Positions 34,850-43,589 of a DNA stretch of 64,000 nucleotides are shown here, one piece after another. The stretch comes from CAXXOK01 sp963675365 (lineage in GTDB: Bacteria; Bacillota; Clostridia; Christensenellales; Aristaeellaceae), in assembly GCA_963675365.2 (NCBI GenBank), contig CAXXVA010000001.1:434001-498000 (forward strand), written 5' to 3'. The first letter of the stretch is position 1. Every line of letters begins with the position of its first letter. The notes beneath the pieces are model-generated. The model did no database searches and was not told the origin of the DNA. It saw nothing but the letters and a program-made list of their open reading frames with translations. The position numbers were made by a program, and so were the translations under genes.

Positions 34850-36751
34850 CTATTCCGTTTTCAGATTTTCATATTCGATCACCGCATCGGGATCATAGCG
34901 CTTGCTTAAGATATGGCTGGCCTTGCGGTTTTTCACGGTGTCGAACACAATCGAAAAATCATAATCCGGCGGGTACAGTTCCGCAGCGGGTACGATGAGC
35001 TGTACGCGCGTATGTTTCATTTTGCGTTTTTCGCCTTTTACCTGCACGATCACGTCGCCGTTTTCGTCCGCCGGGCGGTAGACGATACCCTTCTCCTTCT
35101 CCGGCAGCACCATCACGCTGTCGCCCATGGTGAACTTGGTGAATTTCTGCTTCACGGGCGGGCCCTGACGGGTCAGGCGGCTTTTAGGCACATGCATGGC
35201 GGGCACGGAAGCGACGGCGGTTTGCTCCCCGTCGTACACGGCACGGCCGGCACGGGACAATAATTGCCTGTCCAGCCCGAGACGTTCGGCGATCTGCAGG
35301 GCGCAGCTTTCGCCGGTCTTGCCCATTTCCAGGCGGTACTGCGGGGCGAGGGTTTCGGCGTCGAAGGCCATGCGCGCCCTTAAGATATGCTCCGCCGATT
35401 TAGCGTAGGTTTTGATCTGCGGATAATGCGTGGTGACCATGAACATGCAACCGCGCAGCCGCAGCTCCTCCAGCACCGCGATACCGATGCCCATGCCCTC
35501 GGCCGGATCGGTGCCGCTTCCCAGCTCGTCCAGCAAGACCAGGCTGTCGCTGCTGGCGCTTTTGAGGATATGGATCACGTTGGTGATATGCCCGGAAAAG
35601 GTGGATAGGTTCTGGGAGATGTTCTGGCTGTCGCCGATATCGCACCAGACGCCGTCCTGCATGGCGATGTAGCTGTCCGGATCACAGGGAATGTGCAGCC
35701 CGCACTGCGCCATCAGCGTCAACAGTCCGACGGTTTTGATCGCGACCGTTTTCCCGCCGGTGTTCGGCCCGGTGACGATCACACCACGGTCGCCGTCCGA
35801 AAGCGTCAGGTTCAGCGGCACGCAGGTATCCGGGTCCAGCAGTGGGTGCTTTCCGTTGAGGATCACCAGTTTCCGCTCGCCGCCGATCTGTACGGGGCGC
35901 GCGTCCATCGCCGCCGAGAGCTTGCCCTTGGCAAACAGCACGTCCAGCTCCGTCAGCAGCTTCATGTTGCTGTGAATGGCATGGGCTTCCTCGGCCACCT
36001 GCGCGCTCAGGGTATACAGCACGCGCCGCATTTCCTCGTCCTCGCTGATGCGCACGGCGTCCAGCTCTTCCCGAAGCGCCGCCGCCGTGGCCGGCTCGAT
36101 GAACACGGTGGTACCGGTCGACGACGTATCGATAACCGAGCCGGGGACTTGCTTTTGGAATTGCTTTTTCACGGGCAGCACGTAGCGCCCGGCGCGGCTG
36201 GTGACGTAGCCGTCGGACATGCATTGCTTGTGCGTGCGCAGGATCTGGTTGAGCTTGTCCTTGATTTTCGATTCCAGGGTGATGATCTTGCGGCGCAGGT
36301 CGCGCAACAGCGCGCTGGCTTCGTCGCGGACCTCGTCTTCAAAGATACAGCGCTGGATTTCCGCCTGCAAATCCTCCAGCGTATGGATCGCCTGGCCGTA
36401 GCTGGACAGCGTGGCGTCCTGCGAGGCGATGCGGCCCAGGTAGCCGACCATGCGCTTGCAGGACGCAGCGAACATACCCACGCCGTTCAATTGCTCGGGC
36501 GAGAGCATGGTGCCGATTTCGGCATGGGTGACAGTTTCGGAAAGCTTCGTCATCATCGGCAACGGCGGCGCGCCGAAGGCGTCCAGCACGCGGCGGGCGG
36601 CGGTGGTCTCCGCCATGCGCTGCACACAGGCCTGTTCGTTCAGGTAAGGCTTGAGCGTATCCAGAATCGCGCGCGCCGCATCGGACACGGCGAAGGATTT
36701 CAGTTTTTCCAGTATGGCCGGGAATTCCAGGGTTTGATGATGGGTATTCAA
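34850..36751 (-). CDS. MutS2-like ATPase lacking the Smr domain
   Basis: A 633-residue MutS-family protein: a clamp/core region (about 1-290), then the ATPase with Walker A TGPNTGGKTVAIKT, LSTFSGHITNVI, and Walker B LVLLDELGSGTDPAEG. Full MutS2 is near 780 residues and ends in a Smr nuclease domain; here the protein stops soon after the KOW-like linker (FTMGDSVMVLPEKEKGIVY), so Smr is missing with no frameshift evident. I place the start at TTG 36751, ten nt after GAGG; a GTG at 36760 is possible. It may bind branched DNA or collided ribosomes as MutS2 does, but without nuclease. Confidence 0.85.
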   Translation of the reverse strand: MNTHHQTLEFPAILEKLKSFAVSDAARAILDTLKPYLNEQACVQRMAETTAARRVLDAFGAPPLPMMTKLSETVTHAEIGTMLSPEQLNGVGMFAASCKRMVGYLGRIASQDATLSSYGQAIHTLEDLQAEIQRCIFEDEVRDEASALLRDLRRKIITLESKIKDKLNQILRTHKQCMSDGYVTSRAGRYVLPVKKQFQKQVPGSVIDTSSTGTTVFIEPATAAALREELDAVRISEDEEMRRVLYTLSAQVAEEAHAIHSNMKLLTELDVLFAKGKLSAAMDARPVQIGGERKLVILNGKHPLLDPDTCVPLNLTLSDGDRGVIVTGPNTGGKTVAIKTVGLLTLMAQCGLHIPCDPDSYIAMQDGVWCDIGDSQNISQNLSTFSGHITNVIHILKSASSDSLVLLDELGSGTDPAEGMGIGIAVLEELRLRGCMFMVTTHYPQIKTYAKSAEHILRARMAFDAETLAPQYRLEMGKTGESCALQIAERLGLDRQLLSRAGRAVYDGEQTAVASVPAMHVPKSRLTRQGPPVKQKFTKFTMGDSVMVLPEKEKGIVYRPADENGDVIVQVKGEKRKMKHTRVQLIVPAAELYPPDYDFSIVFDTVKNRKASHILSKRYDPDAVIEYENLKTE

Positions 36752-36822
36752 TGGTCTCACTCCTCATGGATTTTCAGGGAATGCATGAGCAGGATGCGGG
36801 CGAAGGAATCAACAGCGCAAAC

Positions 36823-36844
36823 AAAAAACATAGCCGTCGCTATG
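36823..36844 (-). terminator. Terminator-like hairpin in the mutS2-like leader
   Basis: On the minus strand CATAGC-GACG-GCTATG is followed at once by TTTTTTG. It lies between the promoter (37030-37001) and the start of the mutS2-like gene, so it would act as an attenuator. Confidence 0.55.
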
Positions 36845-37000
36845 CCTACAGAACCCTTTGTCAGGAGACTGTCGGCTACCGGTCCGCGCTGTGAAGGGTA
36901 TACCAAATAACGATCATGCGGTCGTCTTTTTGCATGGCACATCCTTCGCCCTTTACAAAACCGATAACAAACACGTACCTCCAGTATCTTTAATGCCAAC

Positions 37001-37030
37001 AGTATACAGCAATCCTATGGCCGGGGTCAA
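37001..37030 (-). promoter_or_regulatory. Promoter of the mutS2-like gene
   Basis: Minus strand TTGACC, an 18-nt spacer and TATACT. It gives a leader of about 245 nt that holds a 19-codon ORF (36935-36876) and a terminator-like hairpin. Confidence 0.65.
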
Positions 37031-37054
37031 GCCTGTTCTCACAGAAGCAGGGGG

Positions 37055-37083
37055 TTGACAGCGCAATTGCCAAGTGCTATGCT
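37055..37083 (+). promoter_or_regulatory. Sigma-A promoter of thrS
   Basis: TTGACA, a 17-nt spacer and TATGCT, just before the T-box leader. Confidence 0.8.
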
Positions 37084-37089
37084 GTTTTC

Positions 37090-37320
37090 AATCACCGGAT
37101 GACGCGGAACAAGCCGCCCCCGAGCATTGCCAAAGAGATTGCCGCCATGGGCTGAAAGCGGCAAGCAACAGCGGGATGCGGACACCATCCGCCGACGATG
37201 CGCGTGGCTTGCGATAGAGAGTTATTCAAAGCGGAAGCGGGCGCGGCCCGTTTCAAGCAGGGTGGAACCACGAACGATATTCGTCCGTCCCCGCAGTATA
37301 TGCGGGGGCGGATTTTTTTA
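37090..37320 (+). promoter_or_regulatory. T-box riboswitch (threonine)
   Basis: The leader contains AGAGA (stem I), a specifier loop with ACC (Thr) inside GCGGACACCATCCGC near 37180, and the conserved T-box AGGGTGGAACCACG near 37259-37272. A terminator follows: an 11-bp stem (37285-37295 with 37301-37311) and seven T. Uncharged tRNA-Thr should pair with the specifier and the TGGA bulge, forming the antiterminator and allowing thrS transcription. Confidence 0.93.
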
Positions 37321-37336
37321 CGAGGAGGAACGGGGT

Positions 37337-39274
37337 ATGAAACTCACGGTATTTGGAAAATCGTACGAGGTGGAAAAAGGCTCGTCGGCGGGTGATCTGC
37401 TGAAAAACGAGTTTGCAGAGGACTTTAAAAGCTACTATGCGGTCAAGATCGAGGGTACGCTTACCGATCTGTTCGCGCCGATTGACAAAGACGCGGAGAT
37501 CACCCCCGTTACCTTCCAGGACGAGGACGGCAAAAAGGTGTTCCGGCACTCCTGCTCGCATCTGCTGAGCATGGCGGTGCTCCAGCTCTACCCGGACGCG
37601 AAGCTCGCCATCGGCCCCGCAATTGAAAACGGGTTCTATTACGACTTCGACGTGGAAACGCCCTTCAAGCCCGACGATCTGCCCGCCATCGAAAAAGCGA
37701 TGGACAAGCTGATGCGCTCCTCCCTGCGTCCCAAACGCTTCACCCTGCCGCGCAGCGAAGCGATCGCCCTGATGAAGGAAAAAAACGAGCCCTACAAGGT
37801 GGAACTGATCGAAGATCTGCCCGAGGACGCGACGATTTCCTTTTATCAGATGGGCGATTTTGTGGACCTGTGCGCCGGGCCGCATCTGCCCAACCTGAAT
37901 TACCTCAAAGCGTTCAAGCTGACGCAGATCGCCGGCGCGTACTGGCGCGGCGACGAGAATAAAAAGATGCTTTCCCGCATCTACGGCACCTGTTTCCCCT
38001 CCAAGCAGGAGTTGAACGACTACCTGGAAATGGTTGAGGAAGCCCGCAAGCGCGACCACAACAAGCTCGGACGGGAGCTGGAGCTGTTCACGACGGTCGA
38101 TATCATCGGCCAGGGCCTGCCGATCTTCCTGCCCAAGGGCACGCGCATTTTGCAGATTCTCCAGCGCTGGGTGGAGGACACCGAAATGAAGCGCGGCTAC
38201 GTGCACACCAAAACGCCGCTTTTGGCCAAGCGCGACCTGTACAAGATTTCCGGCCACTGGGATCACTACCGCGACGGCATGTTCATCATCGGCGATCCGG
38301 ACGACGAAACCAAGGAATGCTTTGCGCTGCGGCCCATGACCTGCCCGTTCCAATACCAGGCGTTTTTAAACCGCTCGCGCTCCTACCGCGACCTGCCTAT
38401 GCGGCTGGGCGAAACCTCGACGCTGTTTCGCAACGAGGACTCCGGCGAGATGCACGGGCTGATCCGCGTGCGGCAGTTCACCATTTCCGAAGCGCACCTC
38501 ATCATCCGCCCCGACCAGCTGGAGGAGGAATTCCGCGGCTGTTTCAACCTGGCGCACGATATTTTATCCACGCTGGGTCTGTGGGAGGACTGCAGCTTCC
38601 AGTTCTCGCAGTGGGATCCGCAAAACACCAAGAAGTACGAGGGCACGCCCGAGCAGTGGGACGCCGCACAGCAGGCGATGAAGATCATCCTGGACGATAT
38701 CGGCATCGACTATAAGGTCGCCAAGGACGAAGCCGCGTTCTACGGCCCGAAGCTGGACATCCAGATTAAAAACGTATTCGGCAAGGAAGACACGCTGATC
38801 ACCGTGCAGATCGATTTGCTGCTCGCCAAGAAGTTCGGCATGGAATACACCGACGCCGACGGACAGAAAAAGAACCCCTACATCATCCACCGCACGTCCA
38901 TCGGCTGCTACGAGCGCACGCTCGCGCTGCTGATCGAAAAATACGCAGGCGCCTTCCCCACCTGGCTTGCGCCCGTGCAGGTGAAGATTCTGACCATCAC
39001 CAATCGCTCCGACGACGCGGCGGGCGAACTGCAGCAGATGCTCTGGGATCAGAACCTGCGCTGCGAGCTTGATCTGCGCAACGAAAAGATCGGCTTCAAG
39101 ATCCGCGAGGCGCAAATGCAGAAAATCCCCTACATGTTTGTGATCGGCGACCGCGAGGCGGAGAACAAAACCGTTACCATCCGTAACCGCAAGGGCGACA
39201 ATCTGGGCACCGTGCCCTTTGGGGACGCCGTCGCCATGATCAAAAAGCTCAACGACGACAAGACCATTGACTAA
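37337..39274 (+). CDS. thrS: Threonyl-tRNA synthetase
   Basis: Class II synthetase of 645 residues. It shows an N-terminal TGS domain (MKLTVFGKSYEVEKGSSAGDLL), the editing domain with HSCSHLLSMAVLQLY, motif 2 (TSTLFRNEDSGEMHGLIRVRQFT), motif 3 (IIHRTSIGCYERTLALLIEKYAG), and the C-terminal anticodon-binding domain. The zinc-site Cys is in PMTCPFQYQ. GAGGAGG precedes the ATG; longer in-frame starts fall within the T-box and are excluded. Expression is controlled by the T-box upstream. Confidence 0.97.
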   Translation: MKLTVFGKSYEVEKGSSAGDLLKNEFAEDFKSYYAVKIEGTLTDLFAPIDKDAEITPVTFQDEDGKKVFRHSCSHLLSMAVLQLYPDAKLAIGPAIENGFYYDFDVETPFKPDDLPAIEKAMDKLMRSSLRPKRFTLPRSEAIALMKEKNEPYKVELIEDLPEDATISFYQMGDFVDLCAGPHLPNLNYLKAFKLTQIAGAYWRGDENKKMLSRIYGTCFPSKQELNDYLEMVEEARKRDHNKLGRELELFTTVDIIGQGLPIFLPKGTRILQILQRWVEDTEMKRGYVHTKTPLLAKRDLYKISGHWDHYRDGMFIIGDPDDETKECFALRPMTCPFQYQAFLNRSRSYRDLPMRLGETSTLFRNEDSGEMHGLIRVRQFTISEAHLIIRPDQLEEEFRGCFNLAHDILSTLGLWEDCSFQFSQWDPQNTKKYEGTPEQWDAAQQAMKIILDDIGIDYKVAKDEAAFYGPKLDIQIKNVFGKEDTLITVQIDLLLAKKFGMEYTDADGQKKNPYIIHRTSIGCYERTLALLIEKYAGAFPTWLAPVQVKILTITNRSDDAAGELQQMLWDQNLRCELDLRNEKIGFKIREAQMQKIPYMFVIGDREAENKTVTIRNRKGDNLGTVPFGDAVAMIKKLNDDKTID

Positions 39275-39286
39275 GAGGTAAATCCC

Positions 39287-39652
39287 ATGGAATCAAACGA
39301 AAAGCCGCGCACCGTGGACGAATACATCGCCTCGCAACGCGAAGCGGTACAGCCCGTGCTGCGGGAAATGCGCACCCTCATCCGCGCCGTGATCCCCGAC
39401 GCCAAGGAAGTCATCGCCTGGGCTATGCCATCTTATAAATTCCATGCCTACATTGTGCACTTCGCGGCGCACAAGACCCATATGGGGTTTTATCCCGGCA
39501 TTGAGGCGATGGAAAAGTTTCAGGATCGGCTGAAAGATTACCATACCTCCAAAGGCGCGATTCAGTTTCCGTATTCCAAGCCCTTGCCTAAAGAGCTGAT
39601 TGCCGACATAGTCAGCTTCTGCGCCGTACAGGATACCCTGCCAAAACGCTGA
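39287..39652 (+). CDS. DUF1801 (YdhG-like) protein
   Basis: A 121-residue protein of the DUF1801 family (TVDEYIASQREAVQPVLREMRTLIRAVIPDAKEVIAWAMPSYKF, HMGFYPG, KGAIQFPYSKPLP). Members are small, soluble and of unknown function, some related to iron-chaperone-like folds. AGAGGT lies upstream. It is 12 nt after thrS and likely cotranscribed. Confidence 0.8.
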   Translation: MESNEKPRTVDEYIASQREAVQPVLREMRTLIRAVIPDAKEVIAWAMPSYKFHAYIVHFAAHKTHMGFYPGIEAMEKFQDRLKDYHTSKGAIQFPYSKPLPKELIADIVSFCAVQDTLPKR

Positions 39653-39667
39653 TAGAAGTACAGCGAA

Positions 39668-39705
39668 GAAGACGCTTGTATATGCAGGCGGCTTCTTTGT
39701 GTTTG
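39668..39705 (+). terminator. Terminator of the thrS operon
   Basis: An 8-bp stem with one mismatch (GAAGACGC / GCGGCTTC) followed by TTTGTGTTTG. The sequence is nearly an inverted copy of the terminator at 39801-39828. Confidence 0.6.
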
Positions 39706-39800
39706 AATCCCAAATTGGAATTGTACCGGCAGACTGTTCATAAAACCTTAGATACCAGGAAGCAAAAACGGCAATGCAGATTAGGTTTTTAGACAGATTG

Positions 39801-39828
39801 GAAGCCGCCTGCGTACACAAGCGGCTTC
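39801..39828 (-). terminator. Terminator of the minus-strand sugar-binding gene
   Basis: A perfect 8-bp stem GAAGCCGC / GCGGCTTC with a 12-nt loop, 49 nt after the stop codon of the binding-protein gene. Confidence 0.6.
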
Positions 39829-39876
39829 CGTTATGTCGTTTTGACCGAGTGATCGCTTAATGATCAGCGGTTCAGC

Positions 39877-41481
39877 TTATTCGCCGAACGCAGCCGTCCA
39901 TTTCGCCATGCGCTCGTCGAGGATCGCCTGTCCGCCGGAGGCCATATAGTCCGCCATGCCGGCATCCCAAACGGCATCAAAGTTTTCCACAGAAGCATTG
40001 ATCGCGGTATTGAGGATGACGTCGCGTTTGTCCGACAGTACGGTCGTAATCCCTTCGGCAGCATCGACAGCGCCAAGATTGATGTTGCCATAGGAAACAC
40101 CGTTATTCAGCGCGGTCGCAAACGCGGTCTTGATGAACTCAGGCGCAATGTAGGCATAGCCAAGCGCCATGGACGCGGCGGTCTTGTCCACATCGCCCAG
40201 ATCCAGACCGTTGATGATCATGGTGGTGTCGATGTTGTTGGAGGATGACATCTTATAACGGCCGTTCTCAGCCGGAAGCGCTTTGAGGACACCGTCTTCG
40301 GTGTACTCGTAGTTGATGCCTTCCACGCCGGTCTGGAGGAAGAAGCGGTTTTCAAACTTCGCCATCCAGTTGAGGTAGAGCAGCGAGGCCAGAGGCTCGG
40401 TGTTGGTGGAGGGGAAGAAGATCCAGCGGTCGTTGGAGGAGTAGTTGACCTTTTTGGTGACGCCGGCATCGTTCTGGAACGGATCGATCGCGATAAACAC
40501 GGCGTCTTCGCCCTGCGCTTGCTGGAGCATATACTGGACGCTCTCTTCGGCGTTACGGTATACGTCGTCCCAGTTCACTTCCACCGCGCCGACATACCCG
40601 GCTTTGAGCAGGTTGTACTCGGTCGCGTCGCCGGAAGCGTACAGCGAGAAGTCCTGAAGGATCAGGCCGTCGTTGTACCACTTGTTGAGCATACGGACGG
40701 CTTCCTTGACGCCGGGCAGCAGGAACTGCCTGTCGTCGTTGTAAATGTAGTTATATTTGTCGGTGGTGTACTCGTCGGGCACGAAGGAATAGAGGATGTT
40801 GTTGGCTCTCCAGCCCACATCGTCCGTCATGGAGTAGGGAATCATCTTGTCGGCGTCTTCGCCAAGCAGAAGTTCCGCATTGTCCTTGAAGGCATACAGC
40901 ATGTCTTCAAATTCCTGCGTGGTGGTGGGAACCGCCAGGCCGAGCTTGTCAAGCCAATCCTTGCGAACGAAGGTGTTGATGCGCGCAACGTTCATGCGGC
41001 GGGCCACAATGCATTCGGTCTCGCCCGTGTACGGATCGGTTTTCCAGGTCATATTGCTGCCCAGGAAATCGTACAGGTCGGTCAGGGAATCCTTGTACTC
41101 GTCCAGCAGCGGCTGGAGATCGAGCACCGCATCCTGCAGGAAGTAGGTGTGGATCGCGCCGTCGTTGTAGGTATAGCTGACGTCGGACGCGGTTCCGGCC
41201 GCCAGATAGTTGGCGATGTCGTCGCCTTCCGTCCAGCGCGGGGTCGTCTGGAATACAACTTCCACGTTGTATTCGCTGAGCATGCTTTCCTTGATGTAGT
41301 CGGTGAACACATTGTCGTCCACGACCGCACCCTCGGTGTTGCGGTCAAAGATTTCGACCGTTATGGTGCGGGTCTCCGTGAATTTGCCGTCGACAAATCC
41401 ATCGTCAGCCGCCAGGGCGATCGGCGCCATGACAGAAACGACCAGCAGTGTGCTCAAGAGTAGCGCAAGCAGTTTTTTCAT
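39877..41481 (-). CDS. Extracellular sugar-binding protein (LplA type)
   Basis: A 534-residue binding protein with a signal peptide (MKKLLALLLSTLLVVSVMAPIALA) and no lipobox cysteine. Mature features include TITVEIFDRNTEG, the helix AAGTASDVSYTYNDG, FVRKDWLDKLGLAVPTTTQEFEDMLYAFK, and WIFFPSTNTEPLASLLYLNWM, all typical of LplA-like oligosaccharide binders. It is the last gene of the GH2-permease-permease-binding protein set. AAAGGAGGG precedes the ATG. Confidence 0.9.
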   Translation of the reverse strand: MKKLLALLLSTLLVVSVMAPIALAADDGFVDGKFTETRTITVEIFDRNTEGAVVDDNVFTDYIKESMLSEYNVEVVFQTTPRWTEGDDIANYLAAGTASDVSYTYNDGAIHTYFLQDAVLDLQPLLDEYKDSLTDLYDFLGSNMTWKTDPYTGETECIVARRMNVARINTFVRKDWLDKLGLAVPTTTQEFEDMLYAFKDNAELLLGEDADKMIPYSMTDDVGWRANNILYSFVPDEYTTDKYNYIYNDDRQFLLPGVKEAVRMLNKWYNDGLILQDFSLYASGDATEYNLLKAGYVGAVEVNWDDVYRNAEESVQYMLQQAQGEDAVFIAIDPFQNDAGVTKKVNYSSNDRWIFFPSTNTEPLASLLYLNWMAKFENRFFLQTGVEGINYEYTEDGVLKALPAENGRYKMSSSNNIDTTMIINGLDLGDVDKTAASMALGYAYIAPEFIKTAFATALNNGVSYGNINLGAVDAAEGITTVLSDKRDVILNTAINASVENFDAVWDAGMADYMASGGQAILDERMAKWTAAFGE

Positions 41482-41541
41482 TGGTTTCCCTCCTTTTATT
41501 TACCATAAACACGACCTTACCAGACGTGTTGGGTATCCTTC

Positions 41542-42414
41542 TCAGCCTTTCATAGCGCCCAGCGTGACGCCGTGGATGAAAAAGCGCTGCAGCCAGGGAT
41601 AAATCATCAATATCGGGATGGTCGCGATCATGACAGTCGCGGCCTTGATCGCGTCGGATGCGCCGGGCGACGAAAAGCCCTCCTGCGTAGCGGCGTCAAC
41701 GCTCTCCTTGCTTTGGATGATGAAGTATAAAAGCAGCTGGATGGGATAAAAAGGTTTGTTGCGGTTCATGAACATCAGGGCGTCTGAATACCCGTTCCAC
41801 CGCCCCACCGCGTAGAACAGCGAAAGCGTTGCGATTACCGACGTGGACAGCGGCAAATAGATGGAAAACAGAATCTGGAACGGATTGGCGCCGTCGATCT
41901 CCGCGGATTCCCGCAGGCTGACGGGGATGTTTTGCAGGAACGTGCGCATGATGATCATGTTGAACACGCTCAGGCTGTACGGCAGCGCCAGCACCAGCGG
42001 GCTGTTAATCAGGTTCAGGTTCTTAAACAGCAGGTAGCTTGGGATGGTTCCGGCGTTGAAATACATCGTGATCAGAATCAGGCTGTTGACCAGCTTGCGG
42101 CCTTTCAGCTTGTCAAAAACCAGCGGGAACGCGCATAAGGTCGTCAGCGTCATCGAAAGCAGCGTGCACCCTACGGTCAGCATCGCCGTCCACGCCAGCG
42201 CCCAGGTATACTCCGCGTCCTTGAGCACCAGGGAGTACGCCGTCAGGTCCAGTTCCTTGGGCCAGAGGTATACGTCGCTGCGGACCAGCGCCGCCGGGGA
42301 CGAAAGCGAACGGACAAACACGTTCCACACGGGCAGGAAACAAATGAGAATCAGGAATACGCAGATGGCTACCACGATATAGTCGCCGATTCTGGAGTTC
42401 TTGGACTTAACCAT
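41542..42414 (-). CDS. Sugar ABC permease (LplC/YtcP type)
   Basis: A 290-residue permease with six helices. It shows FLPVWNVFVRSLSSPAAL, TMYFNAGTIPSYLLFKNLNL, the EAA-like loop ESAEIDGANPFQILFSIYLPL, and the terminal GAMKG. It is the second permease of the importer, 14 nt after the first. No ATPase is encoded nearby; such systems often share one MsmX-like ATPase. Confidence 0.92.
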   Translation of the reverse strand: MVKSKNSRIGDYIVVAICVFLILICFLPVWNVFVRSLSSPAALVRSDVYLWPKELDLTAYSLVLKDAEYTWALAWTAMLTVGCTLLSMTLTTLCAFPLVFDKLKGRKLVNSLILITMYFNAGTIPSYLLFKNLNLINSPLVLALPYSLSVFNMIIMRTFLQNIPVSLRESAEIDGANPFQILFSIYLPLSTSVIATLSLFYAVGRWNGYSDALMFMNRNKPFYPIQLLLYFIIQSKESVDAATQEGFSSPGASDAIKAATVMIATIPILMIYPWLQRFFIHGVTLGAMKG

Positions 42415-42428
42415 TCATCCCACCCCCC

Positions 42429-43376
42429 TTACCAAAGACCGCGTTCGTCAAAACGCCGGGCAATGAGATTTGCGCTGACCAGGAAGATAACGCCGATCAC
42501 GGACTGGAAGAACCCCACGGCCGTCGCCAGGGACTGCTGCGTGCCCTTGATGCCGTAGTTATACACAAAGATGGACAATACGTTGGATACGCTTGTGACC
42601 AGCGTATTGGTCAGGGCGTATGGTCGGTCGAACTCGCTTCCGATGATCTGCCCAAGGCTTAGAATAAGCAGGATAACGATGGTAGACCGCAGGCCCGGCA
42701 GGGTGATGTGCCAGATCTTGCGCATACGGCTTGCGCCGTCCACGGCGGCCGCTTCGTAGAGCTCCGGATTGATGCCTGTCAGCGCGGCAAGATAAATGAT
42801 GGTATTCCAGCCAACCGACTGCCAGATGCCTAGGAATACATAGGTCCATACCCAGTTGGCGGGCTTATCCAGAAACTGGATCGCTTCCAGCCCCATATTC
42901 CGCAGTACGATATTCACCAGGCCGAAGCGGGTGGCCAGCAGCTGCAGCGCAAGGCCCGAAATGATGATCCAGGACAGGAAATGCGGCATGTAGGCGACCG
43001 TCTGTGTGATGCGTTTGAAGCGCGGGAAGGGCAGCTCGTTCAGCACCAGCGCCAGAAGGATGGGTGCCGGGAACCCGAACACTAGGCCCAGAATGTTGAG
43101 CATCAGCGTATTACGCACCGCATACAGGAAATCGCGGTTGGAAAACGCCTTGATGAAATACTCAAACCCGTTGTTGTTCGCCCACTCCATCTCCCAGGCG
43201 CTCTTGGTGATGGAAAATTTCTTGAACGCGACCTGGATATACGTCATCGGAATATACTTGAAAATGATGAAGTACGCCAGCGGGATCAGGAGCATGGCAT
43301 ACAGCATCCAGTAGCGCTTGAAATACATCCGTGACTTATATCGCTTGAGTGCCTTTTGTGCGCGCGCTTCTGACAA
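42429..43376 (-). CDS. Sugar ABC permease (LplB type)
   Basis: A 315-residue permease of normal length, with MLYAMLLIPLAYFIIFKYIPM near the N-terminus and the EAA loop EAAAVDGASRMRKIWHITLPG near residue 210. It pairs with the permease just downstream. It begins the transporter part of the locus, behind its own promoter and two palindromes. Its normal size contrasts with the 855-residue relative at 23.1 kb. Confidence 0.92.
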   Translation of the reverse strand: MSEARAQKALKRYKSRMYFKRYWMLYAMLLIPLAYFIIFKYIPMTYIQVAFKKFSITKSAWEMEWANNNGFEYFIKAFSNRDFLYAVRNTLMLNILGLVFGFPAPILLALVLNELPFPRFKRITQTVAYMPHFLSWIIISGLALQLLATRFGLVNIVLRNMGLEAIQFLDKPANWVWTYVFLGIWQSVGWNTIIYLAALTGINPELYEAAAVDGASRMRKIWHITLPGLRSTIVILLILSLGQIIGSEFDRPYALTNTLVTSVSNVLSIFVYNYGIKGTQQSLATAVGFFQSVIGVIFLVSANLIARRFDERGLW

Positions 43377-43425
43377 TATTCTTTCCCTCGCTTAAAAAAT
43401 AATATCGCTGACGCTTTGTTCTAAC

Positions 43426-43464
43426 AATGTGCTCGCGCACATTTTCTGATATATTAGTATATCA
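43426..43464. promoter_or_regulatory. Two tandem 18-bp palindromes in the lplB leader
   Basis: 43426-43443 is AATGTGC-TCGC-GCACATT and 43447-43464 is TGATATA-TTAG-TATATCA, each with perfect 7-bp arms and a 4-nt centre, separated by 3 nt. They lie downstream of the promoter and upstream of the start codon, so they could be two repressor operators or RNA hairpins. Confidence 0.55.
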
Positions 43465-43515
43465 CGCTGGACGAGACATCAATAAGTGCGTCATATTCCT
43501 AATTTGTTATCTCAA

Positions 43516-43544
43516 GTATAGGATACCGCAATGAACATTGTCAA
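43516..43544 (-). promoter_or_regulatory. Sigma-A promoter of the lplB-type operon
   Basis: Minus strand TTGACA (43544-43539), 17-nt spacer and TATACT (43521-43516). Confidence 0.8.
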
Positions 43545-43589
43545 TACTTTTTGGGAAACTTTATCCTGTGCTGAAGCGCACAATGAACC

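Noticed and set aside
35693..36910. Plus-strand ORF (405 codons) opposite the mutS2-like gene
   Set aside because: Shadow frame of a gene with Walker motifs; no domain of its own.
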